A stretch of DNA of 64,000 bases. Source: Harmothoe impar (taxonomy: Eukaryota; Annelida; Polychaeta; Phyllodocida; Polynoidae). Position numbers and translations under genes: made by a program. Below the pieces are notes generated by a model. The model was not told the DNA's origin, did not search any database, and saw only the letters and a program-made list of their open reading frames with translations. Location: contig OX381709.1 of NCBI GenBank assembly GCA_947462335.1, positions 70,672,609-70,736,608 on the forward strand. The letters run 5' to 3'. This document shows positions 7,858-27,200 of this stretch, piece after piece. Position 1 is the stretch's first letter, and every line of letters begins with the position of its first letter.

Positions 7858-10800
7858 TTAGAATCCTCCGTCTCCAAACAGAAGTGCGATAGCGGCTTCC
7901 AAGTTGCCGTTGGTGACTTGTAACGCTTGTCTCGCTGCGTTATCATCAGAAATACCCATGTCTCGTAGCTGTTCAAGTTGTGCCTGCAATAGATCAAAAC
8001 GTCACATTGAGATAGTTAAATCTTTGCAATATAAAGTCATCACAAGACTCTCAGTACAATGTATTTTACAAACAATATGAAGGACTGACTCAAAAACAGT
8101 TTATTTCATCAGAATGCATCCCCTCAACTCCGACACGTTCATCTCCCCTCCTTTTCATGTTCCTTCTTCTGACTTAGCTCAAAATGTCATCTGTGATGTT
8201 TCTTAAATCAGCACTTTGAATTTGTAATTATATCATCTTTAGTACAGCCGCTATACCTCTTGTTTAAAAACACTTTAACATTTAAGATCCACATAATGCT
8301 TAAATGTAGTATGTCCTTTGTCGTCATGGTGTATACACGCTGACCTGGTGAGGCTACTAGATAGGACTACATCTATGCCTCATGACGACAAACATGCATC
8401 TTATATGAAGCACTGGTCCTTAAATGGTTAACAGTCCCGAGTAGAGTCACCTACCTGTATGATGTGAGGGGGTTGTTCCTGGGTGGGGGTAGCGGCGGTG
8501 GCGGGGGGCTGGGCGGGGGTCCCGGAGGTGGTGGCGGCGTTGGCTGAGGCGGAGATGGCAGCAGCCTGGATGGCCTGCCTGAAGAAGTCTGCCGTGATCA
8601 TACTGGCAGCGGCCGCCGAGGTGGACGGGCCACTGCCACCGGGCGGAGCCTGCGTTATAAGGTCAAGTTTATTTATTCACATGAATTCAACAATATTTAC
8701 ATTCCACTACCAATGACATAGAATATGATGCGTTATGATATAGGATCATTCTCATGATTTGTTTTTTACATATGACAACATGGTGAAAAGGCTGCATCTA
8801 GACCATCTTCAGCTACACACAGCAACTCAATACAATTACCAACTTCTTGTAAATTTTCTCGTCAAAATCCATATACCGGTATGAATTTTCAAACATATAT
8901 TGATATAAGTATGGTTAGAATGATAACAAATCACTTGTAAACCTCTGTATTAAAATACACTCGGAAACCTCTGTTTACGTATATTTACCTGCGCGGGTGT
9001 GTTCGAGGCCATGCCGGACCCGCCGGCCCCTCCTGACCCACCGGCGGCAGCGGCCAGGGCGGCGGCTAGCTGTGAGCTGGTGATGGAGGCGGCACCACCG
9101 AGCTGGGACCTGGGCCCCGGACCCTCCATGTCCTCATCATCCGACATCTGGTCCAGAGAGTAGGTGCCTGCAAACAGGGGGTATACACCATGGTTAATTG
9201 TCGTGCTGGATATGTCTGAATGCCAAGTAGTATAACTAATCAGACCAATTTTAAATCTTTAATGAGAGCAGCATAATGCTTTAATGCACTTAATCAAGAT
9301 ACATGAATGCAGTGCTTGCAGGCAAATGGCCAGCGCTGCATCTATGTACTATGCTGACACTCCAGGGTTGATGCATACTACTGTGGGACCGTTAATTTCT
9401 CTTTGGCGCCCTTTAGGCCGTTTTATTCTGATAACTTGGATTACGGATCCGCCGATAGGAATTTTGGCATTTTGCAACGAAAAGAAAAGTTTTTTATTAT
9501 TTTTTTACCCCCCTCCGATGAGAATTTTTGAGAATTTTAGCAAAAAAGAAAAAGTACATGCTGACTAGCAAACACCCAGAATTAGGCCTTCAAAATTTTG
9601 AATATTTGGGAATATTTCTCAATATACCTTCATTTGATAGCCAAAAGTAGATTTTTGCATGCTTTTTTTTCCCCCTCTGCCCCCTGGAAAATTTCAGTAC
9701 TGAGGGGCACCTTTTTTCTTTCTATTTTTCCTGCCGCCCCCCAAAATATTTCCTCTGAGTGCCCGTAATACAAGTTATCAAAAAAAGGTGGCCTTAGATG
9801 CCATGCAAGAGTCCTTTCCGAACATATAATCCAAACCGCCCATATTCTAGAGCGGTTAGAGAAGTACAAGACCCACCTCGTGCAGACCGGGATCTTGACG
9901 CCCCGTTGGACCCTCCGCCGCTCTTCGCACCTTCCTCGTTGACGGCTGCAGCTACCATCATGGCGGCCTGCCCCAGGCACGGGTGCTCGTCAATAACCCT
10001 GATGTCACACAGCATGGCACAGTTAGACACATGTCACACAGCATGGCACAGTTAGACACACATGTCACACAGCATGGCACAGTTAGACACACATGTCACA
10101 CAGCATGGCACAGTTAGACACACGTATCATGAAGAAAATCTAGATGTTTATAATGAATGTTCCAATCTTAACTAACTAGAGCTAAAACATTTTCATGGAA
10201 AATTCAGGTAATTGTGTTTTCATATGAATATTTGGGTTAAAAGGGCCATTTCACAGTATGGGATCAATTATTACTCAACCTCATCCCATACGATAACTTC
10301 TCCTGTCATAACACCTACTGTAAAGTCTTTTGTACTACCCGCCTGATTAAAACCCTATAAATTAATCTGCATTGGGGTATAGAAAATGTTTACTTTACTA
10401 GAACTGTAGCATACGTCCAAAAACCCTCCGCCCGTATAACCCCCACATACACCCTGGAAGAACCCTATAACTTGAACTTCCATTATGAAAAAAGAGGTAA
10501 ATATTGAATAATTCATCCCAAAAGAAGATGAACTTACTTTTGTATGTTGGTTGGGTCGGCCAGCAATGCGAGGAGCTCGGGATCCTGCAGTATTGCTGCA
10601 ATAGACAAGCAAAGAAGTGGTCAACTTATGGTGCATAAATACCTCTAATGCTATAGCATATGAGACATTAAACAATATAAAAAATGTCCAGAACCAGAAC
10701 TAGGGTGGCTGGAGGGTCTGGATGATCGTTCAATGCGTATCTGATCCTATGTTAAATGACCCTCTTATAGTGGCTTGTCATTTCGGCTAGGGAGTAGATA

Positions 10801-13800
10801 GAGACTTACAGTAAATTGGTATATTGAGATATTGAATGGGTCAATCTCATATGAGCTTGAATAAACACAATAAATTGTATTACATAATGTAATGAAGGGG
10901 AAATGTTGACAGACCTTCACATTTCGAGCCTGTTCTGAGCTCTATTAGTGAGTGATTCTTTCAACTCTCAGTTGGGAGAATTCACCCTGTGGGGAGGCAA
11001 ATTCATATATCAATGCAATTCTTTTTTTGATATAATGGTATTGAATACAGGTACACACGAGTAGGCTTTGTTCTGCGCAGGTAAAATTATTTGTATGGTA
11101 GATAAAGCACTTAAAATTATATATTTGTCACTTAAGATTTGTAAAGAAATTGTGAATTGGCAATTTTTGGCAAGTTACCACATAAAGATCTTAATTAGCT
11201 TAATATGATACATTTTGAATGGAAATGATAGGCCCTAGCGTCAGCCAGCGTCAGGGCATCTCCTGGGGGTCATATGGGGGTCTGAGACCCCAATCTCAAG
11301 TATTAACTCCATATTATAACACTAGAGGGCCGCTCTGCCATTGGGCTATAGAGAGACTCAGGGATAGCAATTAGTGCATACTCTAGACACTGCGGCAGGG
11401 CTGAGCCATGGGGGAGGCATTTGACCTATGTATGTATTATGTACCTGCCTTCAGATCTGTCAGAAAGGTTGGAGGGGTGAGGCATATGTAATAGGCTACA
11501 GTGAGTTACTTAGTTACTTTATCAACATAACAATGATAATTTGTCAAATGCGAATGTTGAGCAATTCTAAACATACATGATACCTATGTGTCTAATTCAT
11601 TTTAAAAAATCCTCCGACCACCCTACCAGAACCTATGTTACAGCCAATATCTACTTGATTAACACTTATGGTGGAATGGATATATAGCAAATGTGGCGAC
11701 ACAGTTATGAGAACATATTTCAATGCACCAATTCACCTCTTTTCTATTTCTCTAAAAATGTGTGATACTTACATATACCAACTGGGTCACGGTCCAATCC
11801 TGGAGTCGCAGCAATAATATTCTCCAGTGTCTCTGGGTCGGTCAAAATACGCTCCACCTTTTCAAAAGTCAATGTCGAATGCATTTGTAAGGATCATGGT
11901 TGTATTTAGGGTTGTGTTTAGTCTGGTGTTGCTTATTTGTGTAGCTTGCTTTTTCTTCTTTCTCTGTTTCTAGCATCAGATCGACAGCAAAGTAGTCTCT
12001 AGAACTTAGGTGCCAGTCCCAGAAATGTGATGTCAAATATTTTTGTCTACTTCTGGACACACCTTGTGATGGGCAGAGGCCCTTTTTCCCACTCATTAAT
12101 AATACAAATTCTTTTGTTAATAACCTCGTCTAAGAATATTTTCCTACTTCATTCTCTCCAATACAATGTCTAATACTCCATCCCACGCTATGCATGAATG
12201 TTAACCATAGCTTACCGTAGACCGATATGCAGGGTTCATCAGGGCTGACTGGAGGGCAGTTACTACTTGCTGTACCACAGTCGCATCCATTTTTTCTACA
12301 ACAGAAGCATTAAATCAGGCAGTTTAGATCTTTGCTATGTTTAAAAAGAGGGTATAGTTTGAGGAAACACCAGAGAAATATTGACCAAATGTTATTTTTA
12401 TTGGTACTTTCGTCCAAGTAAAATGGTCGTTTTTGTCAATTTTGGTCACATAATCCTGTTCTTTGAATCGATGTTGTTTTCACACGTTTTGACTACGTTG
12501 TTAACCGGTATCATTACTCATGATAAAATCGATGACCATGAATGACTCAATCTAATGTGTAGCCTACACTACCTGGAGCGTCCTGCTGCATGTCTGTGTC
12601 ATGTTTACGGAGGGCGTGCACGGTGACTCCAGGGCGGGCACCGTAGGATTCCAAGGTGCGCTCATCTTCCAGCCGGTGACCACAGTACAGCAGTTCTACA
12701 GCAAAGAAGACATTACGTTTTATAAACAGAGTTTAGTATAGAGAAAACAACACAAATCAAATGGTGCACTTGACTTCCCAATCATTTAATACATGTTAGT
12801 TATAGATCTAGGCCTATACGTTTTATGATATTATGAGAGTGGATAGTGAATATGACACAGTGCTCAGGGACTGGTTATTTAGTCCCTACGCTGACACTAC
12901 AGGGCCCAGGGGAGGTAGACTGAGTTTTTCCGGAGGACTTTAGACTGACATCAGAGACAGTCTGACTGAGAGGATCGGGAGGCTTAGTAAGTTAGTAGGG
13001 CCCTAGCCTAGGCTAGGGGTACAAGCGGCAAGCCGGGGGTAGGCTACAAGAGAGGCCTAGACTCAGTACTAGCCTAGAGAGCATGAAATTCTTTGGTCCC
13101 AACCCTTTGAACTTTGGTAACACACTGCTTATTTTTTAGGGGGGGGGGGGAGGTAGATTAAGTAAGAATAGTGCGCGTGTAAGCTCGTTAGTATAATCTC
13201 TGACGGGCTGCGCTCACTGGCTGTGTTCGGGAGAGGATCGGACGTGTAGCTACACAGAGCTGCTTATAGTGGCTAGGGTGAGGGGCTAAAAAGTGTTTAG
13301 CCCTTTTTTTTTTATTAAAAAAAAGGGGGGGTTACACCCCCCCCCCCGCCCTAAGAAAAAAAGGGGGGGGGGACACTACACTGTCTACAGACTTAGGAGC
13401 CGTCCATAAATGATGTCATGCTTTTTTGGCCCTTTTTTGACCCCCCCTCCCACCCATGTCACGCTTTGTCACGTTTTGCTTGACCCCCCCTCCAGGCGTG
13501 ACGTCACACAAGCAGCTACCCCCCCCCCCCCTTCAATCGTAAATTAAAACAGGTAAATTCCCGCGGGTTATACACGAACAAAACCGCCAGTGCAGGTTAC
13601 ACAATATTCTCAAACTCTAGGTGCGGGTAATACGAGGGTTTTTGTATGTATAGTACAGTACTAAAACGGTGACTTTCAGACCCCAGGTGCGGGTTTTAAG
13701 ATTCTCTTAAGGTTGGGGTGTGGGTTATACGCAAGATTCGGGTTATACGCAGGAATTCACGTAGTAACGGTACCCGGTCCCACAATGAAAACCCAAAATT

Positions 13801-15090
13801 AAGTCTAATACTTGCTATCAACAAACACTTCTAAGGACTGCAGTCACTAATTACTAGCTGGGGGGGGGGGATGTGTGGCTTGGTGGAATTTCCCAGACAC
13901 CACAATTTTTTCCAACCCCCTCCATCCAATCAACGGAAAATAATCTTGACCCTCCCCCAACCCCTATTATGTTTAGATTTAGAGAAATGCTTCCCCCCCC
14001 CTCCCCACAAAAAAAAGTGCGCCTGTGGAATCATGCGTAGTTGCAACTATTTAAATGGCTAAATTTTATTATAAAATCAGTTCTTACTGCACGTGCAGTA
14101 ACACTCAGAGTGCAGTCTATAATACTATATATAGGCGCACTGGGCCTTTAAAGAACCCTTGCTCCGGAAAATGTGTTGGATCGGGATTTCTATCTTTGGC
14201 TCATCTTATAGATTTGATCATCCTGGATATGATCATATCGGTCTACCTTTCTACTTGTGAAAACTTAAACTTGAGTACCGGTAAGTCTCTTAATAGAAGG
14301 CTGGTCTTGTGTAAGCACCCTGAAGTATAAGGGTCTCCAAATCTTTAGTAAGTGCCAGAACAAGACTTTGGATAACAGCCTCACTTACAAAAGGGCCTGG
14401 GGGGATCACCATGCACAAGTGGATACACTCATGCTGTAGCGTTGACAAGAAAATATATTTTAATCAAACCATGTTTCCTTTTCCTTGGCTTGAAGTTGAA
14501 GAGATAGAAACTTAAATATTTGATCAGTGAAATTCACATGTTGCACACATTAAAATGGGTTTTTTTCAAACGTGACATCAATCATCATGCACATGCCAAC
14601 CCCCCCTCCCCCCTTTGTCACGTTTTGTCACAAATTTCTGACCCCCCCCCCTCCCCCCCTACGGCGTGACATCATTTATGGACGACCCCTTTAAATACAG
14701 TCTACACTTTCAACTGTTCACTTCAGTCTGTTGTGTCGAAAATAAATGACCACTAGGCCTAAACGTCGATGTTGACCGGTATCAAATGGCCAAGGCAGGG
14801 CAAGGCATGGGTCAGTTTATACGAGCAGACTCAATCGCCAATATGGTTGTGTTATAATTGGTCTAGTACTAGTAGGCCTTGGCTGGGGTGACAAAGCAAA
14901 GAGTGGGCGATGATAGGGGATTTCAACATGTCACTGTTTTTTTCTACTTACCAATTTCATGCGAAGGAGCTTCTATCTTTTCGGCCACTGCTCTCCTGAA
15001 CTCAGAGACATTCCCTGACAAGTTCACGCCGTCGATATTTAATCTAGTACATTTTCCTCCTCTTCTGTTGCACAAAACCAAAGACGCCAT
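7858..15090 (-). CDS. UBL7: Ubiquitin-like protein 7 (UBL + UBA domain), 9 coding exons
   Basis: Exons, minus strand: 15090-14952, 12695-12573, 12295-12216, 11857-11773, 10595-10538, 9998-9877, 9167-8989, 8649-8455, 7983-7858. Phases close to give 368 aa (human about 380). The N-terminal ubiquitin-like domain spans exons 1-2 (ELLYCGHRLEDERTLESYG). The central part matches the vertebrate protein (IIAATPGLDRDPVGI; MSDDEDMEG). A Ala/Pro/Ser-rich linker follows. The C-terminal UBA domain is at about 327-367 (LEQLRDMGISDDNAARQAL), which binds ubiquitin chains. The ATG at 15090 was chosen because MASLVL aligns with the family start; an in-frame ATG lies upstream at 15201. UBL7 proteins are proposed shuttle or adaptor factors between ubiquitinated clients and the proteasome. 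It shares a short divergent promoter with PGM1. Confidence 0.9.
8280..8432. repeat. Palindromic repeat family A copy (UBL7 intron)
   Basis: The arms read ATAATGCTTAAATG...TATGTCCTTTGTCGTCATG and ATGACGACAAACATG...CACTGGTCCTTAAATGGTTAA, which are inverted relatives. The family consensus end is CCCTTTAAGGGCAGCATAG with GTCGTCATGATGCATGAATG inside. Other copies or fragments (approximate): 9255-9385, 17040-17165, 18875-19200, 22093-22170, 33253-33372, 36935-37035, 38930-39035, 43970-44065, 45285-45415, 54520-54615, 58680-58772, 60185-60366, 62310-62360, 62885-62985, 63670-63765 and 63905-64000. Confidence 0.7.
10002..10123. repeat. 31-bp minisatellite abutting the UBL7 exon 6 splice acceptor
   Basis: There are four near-identical copies of ATGTCACACAGCATGGCACAGTTAGACACAC, starting at 10002 (29 bp), 10031, 10062 and 10093. 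Exon 6 of UBL7 (minus) starts at 9998, so the first copy supplies the last bases of the intron. In that copy the minus strand reads ATCAG at the acceptor, where the other copies read ATGTG. Confidence 0.9.
13396..13515. mobile_element. Short element with CGTCCATAAATGATGTCA terminus, copy 1
   Basis: The left end is GAGCCGTCCATAAATGATGT. The inside has GTCACG repeats and C-runs (TTTGTCACGTTTTGCTTGAC) and ends near GGCGTGACGTCACAC. It pairs in family with 14565-14690. I recall similar GTCCATAAATGATGTCACG ends as common short DNA elements in invertebrate genomes; I have not assigned a superfamily. Confidence 0.55.
13552..13773. mobile_element. Family B inverted-repeat element, diverged copy (UBL7 intron 1)
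   Basis: It begins GTAAATTCCCGCGGGTTATA, contains AGGTGCGGGTTTTAAGATTC and GGTTATACGCA, and ends in ATTCACGTAGTAACGGTACC. It is related to the intact copy at 32403-32628. Further diverged copies: about 29220-29445, 41925-42110 and 43320-43530. Confidence 0.65.
14565..14690. mobile_element. Short element with CGTCCATAAATGATGTCA terminus, copy 2
   Basis: The right end reads CGTGACATCATTTATGGACG followed by ACCCC, the reverse complement of the left end of the copy at 13396. The interior TTTGTCACGTTTTGTCAC runs in the same direction as in copy 1, which favours two separate ~125 bp copies over one 1.3 kb element. Confidence 0.55.
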
Positions 15091-15283
15091 CGTTGTTGAT
15101 GATTTTTCTATTCTTGTTGCGACGGAGCTGCCACCTGGCGGATAGAACGGACAAACTGTAACTTGTTTTCGGCAAATAATTCTGTGCAGTCGGGGCACCA
15201 TCGAAAAGTCCTTGGCGGCTGTGCTCGAACAGGTTTTGTTTTGGGGTTGTTTTTTATGGGTTTAGAGGCACTCTACCACAATT
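15091..15283. promoter_or_regulatory. Divergent promoter between UBL7 and PGM1
   Basis: Only 193 bp separate the UBL7 start codon (minus) from the PGM1 start codon (plus), so both transcripts must start in or near this interval. It has no obvious TATA box and is GC-richer than the surrounding introns. That is typical of bidirectional housekeeping promoters; the assignment rests on geometry. Confidence 0.75.
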
Positions 15284-21815
<6,532 letters not shown>

Positions 21816-24285
21816 ACACGAATCAACAAGACAATATTCCACCAAACATCTCCTCTGCTGCTCCACATATAACAGCCATGCTATGTTTATATAGTATTGG
21901 AGTTGATGCTTCTGAAGAAATGGAAAACTGTATACAAAATGATGAAGTAATGTCTCACAGAGGAATATGATTTTTTGTTATGAAATACTGGGTTGTTTTC
22001 TGGATAACAGGGTAGGTAGAATATATAGTTTTTGTTCAATTATAAAATATTGGAATTTATAGTGCCAAGAACCCACCCGTGCTGTGTAGATAGTTAACCC
22101 TTTAAGGTTAGCATGCTGTAGCCCTCTTGAATAGTGCATGGTGCACTATTGAGTTACTCGCCAATGCTGCGTAAAATAAATATATAACTCATTACGAGGT
22201 AACAGACAGTACCAATATTGTCCCTAATGCTGTACATGTACATTATAACAACGAGTTGTTGGTGATTACTAATGTTATGTATGTTAGAAAAAATGTCGAT
22301 CCACCGTAGTGCGAATTATTATAATGTGTCCGGTTACTTCCATTGCTTGATTTTGGTGGAATGTATTTTGGTTTAAGAATACCTATTAAAAGGTTAGTGA
22401 TGTAATAATGGTGTTGAGGGTATACATATTTATTATGATCTATTCTACATCCACAGGCCCCTATACTGTTGGTGGTTCACTCCTGGGGCCCTCCTCTATA
22501 ACTAGTAGTGTGTAGGACAGGGTGTTAGCTGTCTCTGCCAATGGTGCTTGGATTTCATAGTTTCAAAAATATACAGATGATAAATGTGAATACTAGTACC
22601 TGATCTGTTATGAATGTGTGTTGCTAAACTGGGTGGATATTTTGATTGGAAGAAGTGAATTGTATACTGATGTTAAATACTGTTATCTGTTACTCGCTAA
22701 TATGAAAAGCAATGACATCACTGTAGTAGTTATCTGTTACCCCTATAATATAAATCTGTTATATTCACATCTCAATAGTTGCCAAAGAAAATCGTGTCAA
22801 TATTTTACGGTTAAATCAATAAGATCATTGTGCAACCCGTCCGTGAAATGACTTACGCTTCCTTGAAAATTATCATAAATATAATTTGCAATGAATGTAT
22901 GCGACAAGTATTGATCTTTACCCAATTATGTTTGAGTGGATTTCTATGGGTATTACCTAATTAACAAAATGCCAATAGCTATATAGATGACTAGTCATTT
23001 CCCCATATGGTGTCAAACGGTCTCTAGTTATGTTGCCTTTACACATGTTATATTTACAGGTTCCTGTTATCTGCTTTTGAATTATTAGTAATGAAGCTTG
23101 TAGCTCGTTCCTCCAGCTCTGCTGTACCATGAAGTATTACAGATTTCATCGTTTTCATTAATGCAGTAGTATTATAATCTGTTATAAAATACATATACTG
23201 GCTAAGTTTTGTTTGTAATGGTTTTTGTATGTGGAAAAATCGAGGGATTTTCATTTTTATGCACGTAGTCTCCGAAGATCATACAAAAACGAAAGATGTA
23301 ACATGCCATATGGGACAGTTCTTTAAGAAAAGTGCATTTCTAGAAATAAAATTGCATTTAAACCTGCGGATTTTTTAATGGAATTTGTATTGTGATCTCC
23401 TATCAAAACAGTGTCAAATACATGTATCAAATTAACGATGACGAATAAAATCAAAGTATCAAATCAAAACTGTAATATTTTTTTTAATTTCTAACAATAA
23501 ATCGTCCACCGACGTGTCACATCCTGATTTACCAGCCATGAATCATTAAGCATTTATTTTATCGAGGCCAAAAGGGTCACCCCTTTGATCTGTGTAGATC
23601 CAGTGGGAACATATTTAACATTAATAGGTGGGGGGATGGGGAAGCTGGGTCTTAAGTAGGTCTTAAGTCTGAATGATTTTCCCATTTTTAATAGTAGTTG
23701 AGCTTTATAGTGATTCACAAAATATACTCATGATACTGTACGTTATTCTTCGCCCATTACATTACTGACAGTCTAAGCTTTAATTTGATACCAATATATA
23801 CCAATATTTGTCGACTTTGTCGACATATATGATTAAACATCTTTAAAAAGATGAGAAACCAGGTTATTCTTTTTGCCCGTAGGCCTATATTCTGATGGAC
23901 CCATTCAAGATATTTTCATACCATGTCCATGTGCCAAGTTACTACAACTTACAAGTCTGTAATCTGCTACCTAGAAAAAATGGGATGGCATCACAAAAGT
24001 TAAGTGGTCCTATGTTGAATGTCCCTATCAATCCCCCGGACCTATTACTCAGCCACATAACTGTCAGTATCTGGTGGTCGTGGTCATCTCAATCCAGCGC
24101 CGAAGGCGCTAAAAAAATCCCACTTGACTACTACTGCCACCTGGCTTCAAAAGTAGCAACTCTTATCTCTGTGCTGCCGCTACAACTTTCACCTCTCTTC
24201 AAGGCACTTCCGGTCCACATGGGATTTCCAAACAAACTTGCAAAGTCTGTCATCATTCTCTCAAATTCATAAAACTCTAACGTTT
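21816..24285. other. PGM1 3' UTR and intergenic spacer to ELAC2
   Basis: There is no coding exon. Candidate PGM1 poly(A) signals are AATAAA at 23345-23350 and 23444-23449. A family A fragment sits at 22093-22170. The ELAC2 promoter must lie in the last few hundred bases; I see no diagnostic motif there. Confidence 0.5.
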
Positions 24286-27200
24286 ATGAAGTACATACAC
24301 CTTGGCCAGTTCACGTTCAGAGCTGGATGGTTCGCTAGAAGTCACCTGTGCCAGTATTTAGGAGTTACAGGCCGTGGTATCAGCAGTTGTCGGGTCATGG
24401 CGGCCACGCCGGGCCAGCCGCCGAGGGGAGGCCGGGGCAAGAAGCAGCGGCACAAGCCGTCCCAACTCAAGCACCTCAAGTACATCGAGCGGCGGGGCGG
24501 GGAGGCCAGCCTACCGCCCCCGGGGCTGCTCGACCTGCTCGTGGTAGGCACAGGGGCTGCCGGCACACCAAAGTCAGCCTTCCTCGACATGACACACTTC
24601 AGGTAACTCCACAGACGGGCACAGTCCAATATTTAAAAAAAAAAGAGATTTATTTCAAGTTCAAGGGGGAGGGGTACTAGTATTGAAATTTCAAGGGCAA
24701 CAATGGACACAGGATTGTCAGGAACCATTCAACCAACCCCCACTCCACCGAAAAAGAAGAAGAAGATAGTCCCTGCTATTCCCCTTTGGCCTCGGATTCC
24801 TCCTGCTATTTTAAAGTAGGGACCTTCATTTAGTCCGACACATCTGCCATGATCTGGCGCTGCAGCTCAGTGGCGGATCCAGGGTTTTCCAGCGGGGGGC
24901 GGGGGCAGGGGTGGGGGGCAAACCTGGCCAACCATGCCGGTCCATGGGCACCATCACCATAGAGTGACCGTCTGTTCCCGCGGGCAGCGCAAGCGGAAGC
25001 AAAGCACAGCGGCCATAGTAGGGGGGTTTGGGGGCATGCCCCCCCCCCACTCAAGAAAATGCTGATGGTCTAGACTTCCAATGGTGCCTTCTCACACATT
25101 TTGGGACACAATATTTTAAGAGTCTAGTTGTGTCTATATGGTATTTTCCCTTTTCTCCCCCCCCCCTCTTTTCTCCTCTCTACATTCCCTCTTTTTCTTT
25201 CTTTTTTTTTTTGGGGGGGGGGGGGGGGCAAGACCCGTCGCCCCCCCCTTGAATCCGCCAATGCTGCTGCACCAGCAACCAGCTACATAGCCTAGGGATC
25301 CTATAGTCAAAAATAGTGGTAATAAACAAGGTGTTGCTCTCAACAATGTACTGACTGCCAGGGCCTCAAAATGGTCAATCCTGTTCCCCAAAAGGTACTC
25401 CACATGTCCAGCAAACTTATATTGCTGTAAACATGTCAATAGCAGTGGGGCCCTTGATGGGGGGGGGGGGGGGGGGGGAGGTCCCCATGTCCTGTGTCGA
25501 TGTCGCCATGTCGATCTTAAGAAATAGGCAAGTTGCCATGTCGATTTTAAGAAATGGTCCATGTCCGATGTCACTATTTACTTATTCACCATGTCCCATG
25601 GCACTAGACCCCAAATAGGCCCATGTCGCCGTGTCGAATTTAGGGGTCTAGGGCAATATTAGTGTATGTTACATGTTTTGAATTCAGCAGCAAGGAGGAG
25701 TGGTGAGAGGAGTACCCAAGAGGAGTGGAGTTGACATGAAACAAAGCTAGGATTACAGTTGTTGGGCAGTGCTGCCGAAATTTTTTTCTCAACACAGGCC
25801 AAGGTGGCCTGCGTCTTGGCATCTTACGCAGGCCATTTCTTTCTCACGCAGGCCACATGAATTTTGATATTTCAAGGTAGCTTCATTATATTAACTTTAT
25901 TATAACTTGTTTTATACTATGCAAAAACTTAAAAGAAATTGACAAAATTTTATATTTTACAAATATGGCCCTATCTTCGCTTCTAATTGGCCGATTTGAA
26001 AAGTTCTTTCACCACTAGGAAGCTCAGACCATGGCAGGCCATTGTGGCCTGCGTCCTAAGGCCCTACGCCGGCCATTAAGATTCTACGCTGGCAAAAGCC
26101 GGCGTGCCGGCGTTATTTCGGCAACACTGTTGGGGTTCATTTGGAATGTCTTGTGGATGGGGAATATGTTAGAATACATTGGGGGACATGTGGCTGGAAG
26201 TATTAGGCTATAGAGTGAATACTTCCATCTAAAAAACCTACTCTGCAGTGCCAGATTGGCAGAGTGACTTGATTAGCATAAAAGGCCCGTGCGTTCTACC
26301 TCTGGTACAGGGGTAGAAGTGTCAAACTACCTTCATTTATGAGAGGCAATGGGGAGAATGCTGGTAGTTTCGTCCGATGATACGGAGCCCTCCATAATAA
26401 CAATGCCCATAAAAGTACCGGAACAATTAAAAGTGAAGTCATGCTCTGACAGTGCTTTTCCGTGTTGCAAACTATAAATTGTGTCTGAATCGAAATTATT
26501 TATGTTCCTCCAGGTATCTTTTCAACTGTGGAGAGGGGACACAACGTGCTGCTATGGAACACAAGTAAGTTGGCCTACGCTTTACATGGTGCAGTATTAC
26601 CAGTAAGACATATTTATTCCTTTTATAGCTGTGATATTGATAATTTGACCAATATTAAATTTGTTATTTCAGGATGCGTCTATCCAAGTTGAAGAACATC
26701 TTCATAACACACAAGAACTGGGACAACATCGGCGGCCTGCTAGGTGGGTGTCCTGTCTCTTTGGTTCTCATGTTGTAACTCTTTAAAAAATATAGTATGT
26801 AATTATGTATCATATTCATCCATAGTATTTTGAATTTTGATAAACACATAACGACTATAGGCTACACCAAAGAAATGTTAGTCAATGAACTACACTTTTC
26901 TCTGATATCTTCGATCAATTCTCGCTATAGACTTATACTTAACCGCCTGTTTCTTATCTAGGTATGGGCCTCTCCTTGGGTGGCATGGGCCTGCCGGAGA
27001 TCACCATTCACGGTCCTCCCAACGTGGTAAGACAACTCAGTCACACGGGTCTCATGGCAAAGTCGGGACATTTAAAGACGAGATAACATTATCAAAAGTA
27101 GTGTAAGCTCAAGTACCGCCTACATTCATGGAAACCGATCTTAATTAACTTAGGATTTAAATCAATTGGGAATTGAATCCAGATATGTTGTATGTGCTAT

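Noticed and set aside
9370..9790. Protein-coding exon in the CCCCCTCC/GAGAATTTT-rich stretch of a UBL7 intron
   Set aside because: Homopolymer-rich with repeated phrases on both strands and no splice-phase fit to UBL7; more like a decayed repeat.
13396..14690. A single 1.3 kb DNA transposon with GTCCATAAATGATGTCA ends
   Set aside because: Both ends also continue into similar internal motifs in the same orientation, no transposase frame lies between them, and no target duplication is visible; two short copies are simpler.
24868..25263. 8-bp target duplication for the CAGTGGCGGATCC-ended element
   Set aside because: The flanks CTGCAGCT and CTGCTGCA only look alike and are not direct repeats.
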